18,424 nt of DNA, taken from Fidelibacterota bacterium. GTDB lineage: Bacteria; Fidelibacterota; UBA2242; JAFGTP01. The notes beneath the pieces were generated by a model. The model was given only the letters and a program-made list of their open reading frames with translations, was not told the DNA's origin and made no database searches. The stretch lies in NCBI GenBank assembly GCA_021735285.1, contig JAIPHI010000033.1, positions 1 to 18,424 on the forward strand, in the 5' to 3' direction. Below are positions 8,088 through 15,925 of the stretch, in pieces. Numbering within the stretch: position 1 is the stretch's first letter; the number at the start of each line of letters is the position of its first letter. The position numbers and the translations under genes are program-made.

Positions 8088-8236
8088 TATATCTCCATTA
8101 CTTATAATTTTGCTCTCGCATTTCATCTCTATAAAGTTCTCAAAAACATAAAACAATTTCTATCTTTTATAATTAATATTCTCCTTGAAAATGGTCAGGA
8201 GTTCTATCAAATTTTACAAAATTTAGTTGATCAATA

Positions 8237-9337
8237 ATGGCTGAGCAGAAGAAAAAGTCTTCCACAAATTATAAAAAAATAATTCACGTTGACATGGATG
8301 CCTATTATGCAGCTATAGAACAACGTGACAATCCTGAATATCGAAATAAGCCTATTGCAGTTGGCAGTTCATCGCGGCGCGGAGTTGTCTCTACAGCAAG
8401 CTATGAAGCCAGAAAATATGGAATCCATTCCGCAATGCCCTCTGTGACAGCCAGCCGTAAGTGTCGTCAACTCATCTTTGTAAAGCCCAGATTTGATGTC
8501 TATAAACAGGTGTCTCAGCAAATCAGGTCAATTTTTTTTAGCTATACAGACCTGGTAGAACCTCTCTCTCTGGACGAAGCCTATCTGGATGTCACAAATA
8601 ACAAAAAAAATATGATCTCGGCAACCCACATCGCTCAGGAAATCAGAGACAAAATCAGGTCTCAAACCGGATTAACCGCCTCAGCTGGTGTTTCCATTAA
8701 CAAATTTGTAGCAAAAGTAGCCTCTGATAGAGACAAACCTGACGGTCTCACTGTCATCCCGCCGGAGAAAGTTTGTAGTTTTATAGAATCTCTCGATATT
8801 AGCGATTTTTATGGTGTAGGAAAGGTGACAGAGAAAAAGATGAAGAACATTGGGATAAATAATGGTGCTGATCTTTTGGAAAAGAGCCTTCCGGAATTAA
8901 TTAAGCTCTTCGGCAAAGCCGGCATATTTTATTATAATATTGCCAGAGGTATTGATGAACGGGAAGTCAAAGCAACTCGTATTAGAAAATCAATTGGGGC
9001 CGAACGTACTTTTAAGCAGGATATTAGCCAAAAATCAGATTTAATAGAGCGTTTACAAAATATTAATAATATTCTATGGGGAAGAATGCAGAAAGCGGAA
9101 GTTACAGGCAAAACTATCACTCTAAAAGTAAAATATCACGATTTTGTCAATAGGAGTCGTTCCCATACAATCAAACAATATATTACCGAAAAGAATGAAA
9201 TTTTTAAGATTGCTCGTAATCTGCTTATCTATTCTGATCTTCCTGAGCGGCCTATCAGGTTATTAGGCATTTCGGTTTCTAATTTAAATACTGCTTCTGA
9301 GCATCAAAGGGATGCTCAGATTTGTCTTGATTTCTAA
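8237..9337 (+). CDS. dinB: DNA polymerase IV (Y-family translesion polymerase)
   Basis: An error-prone polymerase that bypasses damaged template bases. The 366-aa protein has catalytic carboxylates D19 (HVDMDAYYAAIE) and D113/E114 (SLDEAYLD), the helix-hairpin-helix segment YGVGKVTEKKM (192-202), the little-finger entry KSIGAERTF (251-259), and a C-terminal hexapeptide QICLDF (361-366) that fits the beta-clamp-binding consensus (Q-x-x-L-x-F). The steric-gate position, Phe13 in E. coli DinB, is Tyr24 here. Length is normal. The ATG at 8237 lacks an SD but starts only 15 residues before the conserved strand. A 149-nt gap separates it from the receiver gene with no terminator, so readthrough is possible. 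The last 59 nt overlap the 3' end of mrfA on the opposite strand. I saw no recognisable LexA box. Confidence 0.96.
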   Translation: MAEQKKKSSTNYKKIIHVDMDAYYAAIEQRDNPEYRNKPIAVGSSSRRGVVSTASYEARKYGIHSAMPSVTASRKCRQLIFVKPRFDVYKQVSQQIRSIFFSYTDLVEPLSLDEAYLDVTNNKKNMISATHIAQEIRDKIRSQTGLTASAGVSINKFVAKVASDRDKPDGLTVIPPEKVCSFIESLDISDFYGVGKVTEKKMKNIGINNGADLLEKSLPELIKLFGKAGIFYYNIARGIDEREVKATRIRKSIGAERTFKQDISQKSDLIERLQNINNILWGRMQKAEVTGKTITLKVKYHDFVNRSRSHTIKQYITEKNEIFKIARNLLIYSDLPERPIRLLGISVSNLNTASEHQRDAQICLDF

Positions 9338-11711
9338 CCTTTTCACTGGTCAACAGATTCAGGATTGCAATGGCGACCTGTTTACTATTTTGCCCCACCT
9401 CCTTCGAGGGGCCCACGCAAGATGGGCAACCGTTTTCACATTCACAGGACGTAAGCATTTTAGAAGCCTCTTCCAGCAATTCCTCATGTGAATCAAATAA
9501 TAAGGGCGTAAATCCAATTCCACCGGGATAATTATCATAAATAAATATGGTAGGCTGAAAATTTTCCAGGTCTTCAGGGTTTATTTTCTTTGACGGTGAG
9601 TCAGAAGTAGGAGGAGTGTAGATCCCCCTTTCCGTAATTTTATTCATAGCAAACCATTCAGAGGTTTTATCTCCTACTGCTCTATGGATATCATGGCGTT
9701 CACTCATGATCTTAATCGCTGCTATAGAATGCAATGCTTTGCTGATCCCCAAAATACCATCAATAATATCACCGCGCTTATAGGGCAATGTTTCTACTAC
9801 AAATTCAGGTATTGTAAACCAATAGGAGCTGGTTGCCATCTCAAGGTCTGGCAGATTAATTTTACCGTAGCCAACATTTTCATTTGTATAGAATTTTATT
9901 TTCTTAAATCCGATCACCCTGGTAACCACCTGAACTTCGCCTTGATATATCTCAATATTGCCGGATTGTCTCTTCTCATCTTCAGAGAGCACCTTCACAT
10001 TAGTATAATCAATAGCATCGGTATAATAGTCAGAATCAGTTTCCCGTACATAGGCTTTTCTGCCATCCCAATCGAGTTTATCTACAATATATTCTTTGCC
10101 TGAAGCCATATAGATTGCATCCGGATAGATCGTCATAGCTGCTGAACTGTAATCTACTTCGCCTACGATTTTGTTATCCTTGCTAGTATCTACTACCACA
10201 AAGTTACCTTCGGGAATTCTTCTCAAGCTTACATTAGCAGCCGGATAAACATCCTCAGCCCAATAAAAACGACCTCCACTTTTATGCAGGATCCCTCCTT
10301 CTTGTAAAAATTTCAGAATTTCCTGAAGGTTATCTGGCTTCACCTCGCCAAAACTATCACCCTCATCAAACGGAATTTCAAAAGAGGCACATTTGACATG
10401 ATCGACAAGGATCATCAAATTATCTGGATTAATTCTGGCGTGCTCCGGTGATCTGGAGAAGAAATACTCCGGGTTGCTGATCAGAAATTGATCGATGGGC
10501 CGTGAACGAGCAATATAAATCCCCAGAGCTTCTTTGCCAGTTCTCCCTGCTCTACCAATCTGTTGCCAGGTACTGGAAACAGTGCCTGGATAACCGGCCA
10601 GAACCGCTGCATCAAGACTACCTATATCGATTCCCAATTCAAGTGCATTCGTGGATATTACGCCTTTGATATGTCCTTTTCGTAATCCTTTTTCAATATC
10701 TCGTCTTCGATTGGGTAAATAACCTCCTCTATAACCGGCGATTTTTTCCTTTTCACTCATGGATTCTCGATCGGATTCAAAGATATCTTTCAAATATTTT
10801 GTCAGGACTTCCACATTTAATCTCGATAAGGCAAAAATGATGGTTTGAATACCATTCGCTATCAACTTCCTGCTCAGCCGGCGAGCCTGGTTTATATAGG
10901 ACGCTCGAATACCGAGTTCCTTGTTGACAACAGGTGGATTATAAAAAATAACCTTTTTAGGACTAACCGGGGCTCCCGATTGATCAATAATTTTCACCGG
11001 CTCCTCCAGGAGTTTTTCACTATGGATCTTTGGATTGGCAATAGTTGCCGATGAAAATATAAAAAGGGGCTCGGAACGATAAAATTTACAGACTCTTTTT
11101 AAACGCCTTAATAGATTTGTCATATGGGAACCAAAAACTCCACGATAGGTATGCACTTCATCAATAATCACATATTCCAGATTTTGAAAGAATTGCATCC
11201 ATTTGGAATGATGCGGCAGAATTCCTTGATGCAACATATCAGGATTTGTAACAACAACCTGCCCCTGTTTTCTAATCGCTTTTCTAGCACTCTGAGGAGT
11301 ATCACCATCAAATGTAAAAACCTTTATATCCTTTTCTAAAAGTGTAATCAAAGCGTGTAATTCATTCATTTGATCCTGACTTAGAGCCTTGGTTGGGAAA
11401 ATATAGATAGCTTTGGAAGCTGGCTTCTCCAAAATTTTTTGCAGAACAGGAAGATTATAACAAAGAGTTTTACCCGAAGCTGTGGGAGTGACAACTGTAA
11501 AATTTTTTCCCTGCTGGGCTAGTTTCCAGGCTTTAGCCTGATGAGAATATAGATTTTTGATTCCTCTTGATCGGAGTACTTCTACAATTTCATCCGATAA
11601 ATTTTCAGGAAAAGGCTCATATTCCCCTTCTTTACCTTCTATTTCATAAATATATTTTACATTCTCACCTAATTTTGAATCAGAGAGGATAATATCTTCA
11701 ATTTTACTCAT
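9279..11711 (-). CDS. mrfA: MrfA-family DEXH-box DNA helicase with C-terminal cysteine cluster (YprA/DUF1998 type)
   Basis: A superfamily 2 helicase of 810 aa. Motifs in order: Q-like YSHQAKAW (55-62), Walker A TPTASGKT (75-82), motif Ia PTKAL (106-110), DEVH (184-187), SAT (221-223), STNALELGID (353-362) and motif VI QIGRAGR (384-390). The C-terminal region holds FIYDNYPGGIGF (723-734) and four cysteines, C756, C758, C762 and C765 (CECENGCPSC), the metal-binding signature of the MrfA/DUF1998 branch. In Bacillus subtilis MrfA works with the MrfB exonuclease in a UvrABC-independent excision of mitomycin C adducts. The same role is inferred here because the mrfB homologue lies directly upstream with an 8-nt overlap. 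The last ~17 residues, beyond the Cys cluster, come from the overlap with dinB and may be dispensable. Confidence 0.93.
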   Translation of the reverse strand: MSKIEDIILSDSKLGENVKYIYEIEGKEGEYEPFPENLSDEIVEVLRSRGIKNLYSHQAKAWKLAQQGKNFTVVTPTASGKTLCYNLPVLQKILEKPASKAIYIFPTKALSQDQMNELHALITLLEKDIKVFTFDGDTPQSARKAIRKQGQVVVTNPDMLHQGILPHHSKWMQFFQNLEYVIIDEVHTYRGVFGSHMTNLLRRLKRVCKFYRSEPLFIFSSATIANPKIHSEKLLEEPVKIIDQSGAPVSPKKVIFYNPPVVNKELGIRASYINQARRLSRKLIANGIQTIIFALSRLNVEVLTKYLKDIFESDRESMSEKEKIAGYRGGYLPNRRRDIEKGLRKGHIKGVISTNALELGIDIGSLDAAVLAGYPGTVSSTWQQIGRAGRTGKEALGIYIARSRPIDQFLISNPEYFFSRSPEHARINPDNLMILVDHVKCASFEIPFDEGDSFGEVKPDNLQEILKFLQEGGILHKSGGRFYWAEDVYPAANVSLRRIPEGNFVVVDTSKDNKIVGEVDYSSAAMTIYPDAIYMASGKEYIVDKLDWDGRKAYVRETDSDYYTDAIDYTNVKVLSEDEKRQSGNIEIYQGEVQVVTRVIGFKKIKFYTNENVGYGKINLPDLEMATSSYWFTIPEFVVETLPYKRGDIIDGILGISKALHSIAAIKIMSERHDIHRAVGDKTSEWFAMNKITERGIYTPPTSDSPSKKINPEDLENFQPTIFIYDNYPGGIGFTPLLFDSHEELLEEASKMLTSCECENGCPSCVGPSKEVGQNSKQVAIAILNLLTSEKVRNQDKSEHPFDAQKQYLN

Positions 11712-12990
11712 TGCTCTTTGCTCTTTTTAATTTTTTGTTTACACGTTTTAAGCGTTTCTCCAGTTCTTGAATAGTTACAACATCTTCTTCATCAACTATC
11801 TCTAAAGCCTGTTGAGTCCACCTTAGTGCTTTCTCAAACTCCTTAGATCTATGCTCGTAGTATTTAGCCAGTTCAATAAGAGGACTGACTGCAGAAAAGT
11901 CCAGCTTCGCAGCTTGGGTCCAAAGCGGTAGTGCTTCTTCATATTCTTTCTCTTTTTTAAATACTGCTGCTAATTCCATTAGGGTCCTGTAGCGCCGATT
12001 TTCTGTAATATCAGATTCCAGTACATTTTGATAATGTCGAATACTGCGTTTAATTTTCTTTCTCCTTTTAAAATGGCGACCTTTGGCATAATCCTCAAGT
12101 GGATTTTCGGAAGGCGTTTTCTGTTTAAATGCTTTAAAGAGACAGACAAGATTAGCAAGCATTGATATTATATCCAACCTGTTATGTTTAAAGATATCAA
12201 TGACTTTTTCTATATTACCCCGGTTATTGAGATAATTAAAATAAACCGAAGGAATCAACTCACCGGGTATATCATTTTCTCGATAAAATCCAAATCTTTC
12301 TCCTTCGATGGTTTGCAATTTACAGTTATCAGAAGAATATCGCCATAAAGCTCGATTAGGATGCAGCAGGTCTATATGGGGTAATTCTTCTACAATTGGA
12401 TCAAGCCTATTCAGGAGATAACGTGAAGTCAGCAGAGGAATATCAAAACTCTTCCCATTATAGGAGACAAGACTAGAAAAACCTTTGATTTTATTTTTGA
12501 TTGTTTTCAGCATCAATTCCTCAGAGCGGAATTCCGGTAGAAAAAATTGGGTGGTATGCAACACTTCCCTATCTATCCATCCCATACCTACCATAAAAGC
12601 GATTGTGCCTGTCCCCCCGGACAGGCCGGTGGTCTCCGTATCAATAAAAAGTAACTGTTCCGGATATTTTATATTATCAACATTAAAATACTGTTGATAG
12701 TCTTTCTGAGTATAGTTATAGATTGTCCTTAGATTTATTTGTCCATAGCTGACATGCATGTCATACTTTTTTGAGACCTTAATTATATTTTTATCTCCTG
12801 AACTTATTTTTTTGCCATTCAACTTTTTAATAAGTTTTTGAAGATCGGGCTGCGATTTGGGTTTGCTCTCTACAATTTGCTCTCTATTCCGATAGAGCCT
12901 ATTCAATTGTTTACGAATATTATTTTTGTTGCCGTTCTTATTCTTTTCCTTATTATATATTTTATTTAATCTGTCTTTTAATTTGCTCAT
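11704..12990 (-). CDS. mrfB: MrfB-family (YprB) DEDDh exonuclease with C-terminal TPR-like repeats
   Basis: A RNase H-fold 3'-5' exonuclease partner of MrfA. In the 428-aa protein the catalytic DEDDh residues are visible: D117 and E119 in FIDTETTGLSGG, D183 in NGKSFDIPLL, and H269/D273 in HNRLDIISM. Residues 1-60 are basic and low in complexity, probably a flexible DNA-contacting lead. Residues about 305-395 contain helical pairs like tetratricopeptide repeats (YEEALPLWTQAAKLD, FEKALRWTQQALEI), as in family members. The ATG at 12990 has no clear SD. The stop TAA overlaps the start of mrfA (8 nt shared, ATGAGTAA), so expression is translationally coupled. In Bacillus the helicase gene precedes the nuclease gene; here the order is reversed. 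The substrate (mitomycin-type adducts or other lesions) is inferred from the Bacillus pair. Confidence 0.9.
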   Translation of the reverse strand: MSKLKDRLNKIYNKEKNKNGNKNNIRKQLNRLYRNREQIVESKPKSQPDLQKLIKKLNGKKISSGDKNIIKVSKKYDMHVSYGQINLRTIYNYTQKDYQQYFNVDNIKYPEQLLFIDTETTGLSGGTGTIAFMVGMGWIDREVLHTTQFFLPEFRSEELMLKTIKNKIKGFSSLVSYNGKSFDIPLLTSRYLLNRLDPIVEELPHIDLLHPNRALWRYSSDNCKLQTIEGERFGFYRENDIPGELIPSVYFNYLNNRGNIEKVIDIFKHNRLDIISMLANLVCLFKAFKQKTPSENPLEDYAKGRHFKRRKKIKRSIRHYQNVLESDITENRRYRTLMELAAVFKKEKEYEEALPLWTQAAKLDFSAVSPLIELAKYYEHRSKEFEKALRWTQQALEIVDEEDVVTIQELEKRLKRVNKKLKRAKSNE

Positions 12991-13431
12991 GTATAAAAAT
13001 TAACCTAGTTGTCTGATTTATACAATGAATGAGTTTTGATTCCTATTATTCGAGTCATGGATTTAATTAAAACTGCTCGAACGTTCAAATTCTGATCATT
13101 GTTCTTAATACAAAAATGAAAAGATCCTAAAAAGTAGTTATAAAAAATTTACTGATACAAAGGAACGTAGGTTCGGGAGGATAAGTTGTTGTACTATAAT
13201 TTATTGATAATATATAACTTTGCGGCTTTGTGAAAGAATTTTTCGGGAAAATTATCAAAAATATAAAAATTTTTATAAAAAATAATTCTTCTGGCTCGTC
13301 TAGTCACATAACACAGCTCTTGGATGTATTTTAACCCACATATATACAATTAATTACTTGAAATAGAGAATAAACACAGAAAGCCTTCTGAAAAATATCA
13401 GAAGGCTTTCCATTTTAATTTTTTCTAAGAT
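12991..13431. other. Gene-free region upstream of mrfB and downstream of the membrane-protein gene
   Basis: A 441-bp AT-rich gap. It contains the terminator hairpin at 13379-13410 and a perfect 16-nt AT palindrome (TATAAAAATTTTTATA, 13262-13277). An 8-nt palindrome GAACGTTC (13079-13086) lies about 90 bp before mrfB. The mrfB promoter should be in this gap; TATAAA occurs in the minus strand about 40 nt before the start, but a matching -35 was not found. No gene or RNA was recognised. Confidence 0.6.
13379..13410 (-). terminator. Rho-independent-like terminator of the ndk/SPOR/membrane-protein operon
   Basis: A perfect 13-bp stem (GAAAGCCTTCTGA against TCAGAAGGCTTTC) with a 6-nt loop, 21 bp beyond the stop of the membrane-protein gene. 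On the minus strand it is followed by TGTGTTTATTC, a weak T-tract. On the plus strand it is followed by a better T-rich run, but no plus-strand gene lies just upstream. I assign it to the minus-strand operon; it may work in both directions. Confidence 0.75.
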
Positions 13432-14667
13432 TTATTCCTTATCTTCCTCTTCTTCAGGTTCTTGTTCATCACCTTCCTCGGAGGATTCTTCTTCCTCTTC
13501 TAATTCCAGTTCCTCATCTTCTTCAAATTCAGTCTCAAAATCTTCTTCAGGCTCAAATTCCTCTTCCTCTTCTAATTCGTCTTCGTCTTTGCGTTCCAGA
13601 AGATTCTCTTCATCTTTCTTCTTTCTAAGCACTACATATACCAAAGTTTGCCCTACAGTAATATTTGTTAATCCATAGGAAACAATAGAGGCAAAGATAA
13701 AGAAAATAGCAATCACAACGAGCACTGTCGTAATCACTTCCGTCACTCCCAACCCGGATGAAGCAGCTATATTGCTTGTTATTTCAGGATTTAGTCTAAA
13801 ACAGCTAGCAAAATATTCAGACAGGGAAGAATTGCTTCCCAATATATAAGAAGAAGCAGTTTTCACGATACTATCAATTTTATCCCCCATTAACCAGCTC
13901 CGGCCAAAGACATAATTAAAGAATCTGTAACCTGCAATCATAAAATAACCATACACAAAAGTTGCCACAGCCGTGGTTGCTCCAACAACCGCTTCATAAC
14001 ATATTAGACGCCAGGGCTGAGACCATAGTGTCGAATAACTCTGAAATACTGTTTCCATTGTATCTTCTTCAGCAGAGCCGACAACAGCCGGTCCAAGAAT
14101 CAGACTTACAATTAGTGAGAGAGCAGTATAGATTACAAAAACAGCGACAACAAAATAGAGCAGATAGGGTAAGCCAAAGAAAATAATATCCAGCACTGGC
14201 CATTTAGATATCCAGGCCGCAATAATCGCCATTACTATAAAAAATGCAATAATCAATATAACAGAAATCGGAGCTAAAATAGCAGATTTCCCGTGTTTCT
14301 TAGCGTACTTCAAAGAATCGCCGGATGAAAAGAATTCATCCCCTTTTAATTGTTTATAAGTGATTCTAGCTACTGCAACTGAAAAATAAAGAAATATCAA
14401 GACCCAGGCTATAATACCGATCGCATAAATCAACCAGGAGTACCAGGGCAATGCTCCAGCTATACCACACAAAGCAGGAAATAGATGGTGCACCTGCCAA
14501 ATCTCAACCAGAGTGGAGCCACTAACCAGGAGAGCTACATATGTTAATATCGAATAAACAAACCAACCTAGTAACAGACCGATTAAATGTACCCATATTT
14601 TTTTCCCGCTAAGAGCCATCCGGCTTGTTCTAAAAACATCCCTTACATCAAAATATAAATCTTTCAA
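13432..14667 (-). CDS. Multi-span membrane protein with long Glu/Asp-rich C-terminal tail, unknown function
   Basis: I do not recognise this 411-aa protein. Hydrophobic segments lie at about 25-48, 76-100, 128-151, 160-192, 222-246 and 308-345, so six or so membrane spans are likely. Residues 351-411 are a low-complexity tail in which 41 of 61 residues are Glu or Asp, with no structure expected. The tail could buffer cations or bind a basic partner, but nothing in the sequence says which. The start is TTG at 14667, chosen because the SD GGGAGG (14673-14678) lies 5 nt upstream and no ATG occurs before residue 17. It follows the SPOR protein gene by 28 nt and is the last gene before a terminator, so an envelope role alongside the SPOR protein is plausible. 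The tail-coding DNA is a purine-rich, slippage-prone tract. Confidence 0.85.
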   Translation of the reverse strand: MKDLYFDVRDVFRTSRMALSGKKIWVHLIGLLLGWFVYSILTYVALLVSGSTLVEIWQVHHLFPALCGIAGALPWYSWLIYAIGIIAWVLIFLYFSVAVARITYKQLKGDEFFSSGDSLKYAKKHGKSAILAPISVILIIAFFIVMAIIAAWISKWPVLDIIFFGLPYLLYFVVAVFVIYTALSLIVSLILGPAVVGSAEEDTMETVFQSYSTLWSQPWRLICYEAVVGATTAVATFVYGYFMIAGYRFFNYVFGRSWLMGDKIDSIVKTASSYILGSNSSLSEYFASCFRLNPEITSNIAASSGLGVTEVITTVLVVIAIFFIFASIVSYGLTNITVGQTLVYVVLRKKKDEENLLERKDEDELEEEEEFEPEEDFETEFEEDEELELEEEEESSEEGDEQEPEEEEDKE

Positions 14668-14672
14668 TGATA

Positions 14673-14678
14673 CCTCCC
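14673..14678 (-). promoter_or_regulatory. Ribosome binding site supporting a TTG start
   Basis: The minus strand reads GGGAGG, 5 nt before the TTG at 14667. The strength and spacing of this site are the main reason to accept TTG as the start of the acidic-tail membrane protein. Confidence 0.75.
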
Positions 14679-14695
14679 TTGTTTATTTTACTTTC

Positions 14696-15457
14696 TTACT
14701 TGCGTTGGTAATCAACCCAGAGATTAAAATAACCGTCTTTAGCTAATTTTCCGGAGAGTTTCTTTGCATTTTGTTTAGCCTTATAATAATTATCAAAAGT
14801 TCCAGTTCTTACCCGGTACCAGGTTTCTCCGGTATTATCAAAATGTCTCTTCTGCAAGTAAACATCAAGATTATGACTCTCCAGTATATCCACATCCTGC
14901 TTGGCCTTGTTGTAGGATTTTCTGGCTACTAGTTGAATTGTATATTTATATCCATTTCTTTTCACAGGTTTCTCAGCTTCAGCAATTGTTTCGGTTTTTG
15001 GTTTCTCCCTCTTTTTCGGTTTGATAGTCGTATCCTGCTGCACAGTAGTAGTATCTTCTCCATATTCAGGTGCTATTGCAGCACTATCAGCAGCTTCCAG
15101 AGTATCTTTTTCAACACCAAGCGTATCTTCAACTACCGGACATAAAAATTTCTGGCTTTCCTTTACAACTCCATCACTCTCAATTATCATACATTTCACA
15201 AGATATTCACCAGCAGCATCAGGAATAAAATAAATATTGTAATTTCTATTATTCGGCTGAAAATTGAGAACATCCAATCTACTGTTGGTAGGTTTTTTTT
15301 CAAATTCCCAGCGAAAAAAACAACCAGCTGTATCAGATTTTGAGGTTATAGTTGGCGCTAAATGAATTTTTTGCCCAACCATCCCCTTTACAGTGGTCTT
15401 TTTTTCACAGTTAAATAACAAAATCAAAAAACTCATAAGTACAATAACTTTTCTCAT
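14696..15457 (-). CDS. SPOR-domain protein, probable lipoprotein
   Basis: A 253-aa exported protein. Residues 1-16 are a short hydrophobic signal ending in LLFNC, with Cys17 a candidate lipid-attachment residue; Asn at the -1 position departs from the classical lipobox, so lipidation is likely but not sure. Residues about 22-107 look like a beta-sandwich (Ig/PKD-like, with PDAAGEYLVKCMI at 79-91). A Thr/Asp/Glu-rich then Lys-rich linker (108-168) follows. Residues 170-250 form a SPOR domain (YTIQLVARKSYNKAKQDVD ... WYRVRTGTFDNYYKAKQNA ... YFNLWV), a fold that binds peptidoglycan stripped of stem peptides at division sites. The ATG at 15457 has SD AAGGAGG close upstream. ndk ends 13 nt before it and the membrane protein follows, giving one operon. 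A cell-envelope or division role is inferred. Confidence 0.88.
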   Translation of the reverse strand: MRKVIVLMSFLILLFNCEKKTTVKGMVGQKIHLAPTITSKSDTAGCFFRWEFEKKPTNSRLDVLNFQPNNRNYNIYFIPDAAGEYLVKCMIIESDGVVKESQKFLCPVVEDTLGVEKDTLEAADSAAIAPEYGEDTTTVQQDTTIKPKKREKPKTETIAEAEKPVKRNGYKYTIQLVARKSYNKAKQDVDILESHNLDVYLQKRHFDNTGETWYRVRTGTFDNYYKAKQNAKKLSGKLAKDGYFNLWVDYQRK

Positions 15458-15470
15458 TGTCCCTCCTTAC

Positions 15471-15884
15471 TTAAATAAGATCTATTTTTGGAAAGAAAAA
15501 ACTGATTTCCCTTTCAGCATTTTGGAGGCTATCAGCTCCATGCACTATATTATGTCTTACATCAGTTGCATACAATGCTCTCAGGCTACCTTCCTTAGCC
15601 TTTTTAGGGTCAGTTTTTCCAATGACCTCTCTAAATTTTTCAACAGCATCCTCCCGGGCCAAAACCATTGCGACCACGGGTCCTGAAGTCATAAATTCAA
15701 TTAGAGGTTTATAAAACTCTTTGCCTTTGTGTTCTCTATAGAAGGCTGCGGCTTGCGCCTTAGATAAAGATAATTTTTCCATCGCTCTGATTTCGAACCC
15801 ATGCTCTAAAATATAATCGATTGCTTTGCCGGTCAATTTCCTCTCGATACAATCTGGTTTAAGCATGCTGAAAGTTGTCTCCAA
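15471..15884 (-). CDS. ndk: Nucleoside diphosphate kinase
   Basis: Transfers the gamma phosphate of ATP to other nucleoside diphosphates by a phosphohistidine ping-pong mechanism, in the cytosol. The 137-aa protein matches the family in length. Visible residues: Lys9 (TFSMLKPD), Thr91-Asp92-Pro (GKTDPKKA), Arg101 (GSLRALYA), Asn112 and catalytic His115 in NIVHGADS, where the usual Ser is Ala117 (GSDS to GADS). The start is TTG at 15884. The only nearby ATG is codon 7, which would remove the first beta-strand, and AGAGG at 15891-15895 lies 6 nt before the TTG. The gene sits 41 nt after arcC and 13 nt before the SPOR gene, so it is probably cotranscribed with both. Pairing with carbamate kinase links ATP formation to nucleotide balancing, though ndk neighbours vary widely. 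Confidence 0.96.
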   Translation of the reverse strand: METTFSMLKPDCIERKLTGKAIDYILEHGFEIRAMEKLSLSKAQAAAFYREHKGKEFYKPLIEFMTSGPVVAMVLAREDAVEKFREVIGKTDPKKAKEGSLRALYATDVRHNIVHGADSLQNAEREISFFFPKIDLI

Positions 15885-15890
15885 TTCTCA

Positions 15891-15895
15891 CCTCT
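15891..15895 (-). promoter_or_regulatory. Ribosome binding site supporting the TTG start of ndk
   Basis: AGAGG on the minus strand, 6 nt before the TTG at 15884, within the leader AATTGAGAGGT that resembles the one before the S9 peptidase gene. It favours the full-length Ndk over an ATG start at codon 7. Confidence 0.65.
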
Positions 15896-15925
15896 CAATT
15901 TATCAAAAATTAATAGGTTTTTATC

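Noticed and set aside
13079..13086. GAACGTTC palindrome about 90 bp upstream of mrfB, considered as a LexA/SOS box
   Set aside because: The Gram-positive type SOS box needs GAAC and GTTC separated by four bases; here they are adjacent, and no similar site precedes dinB.
13962..14186. Plus-strand Gln-rich open frame inside the membrane-protein gene
   Set aside because: Antisense shadow of the membrane-protein frame; the Gln/Leu/Arg content comes from complementing Ala, Leu and Val codons.
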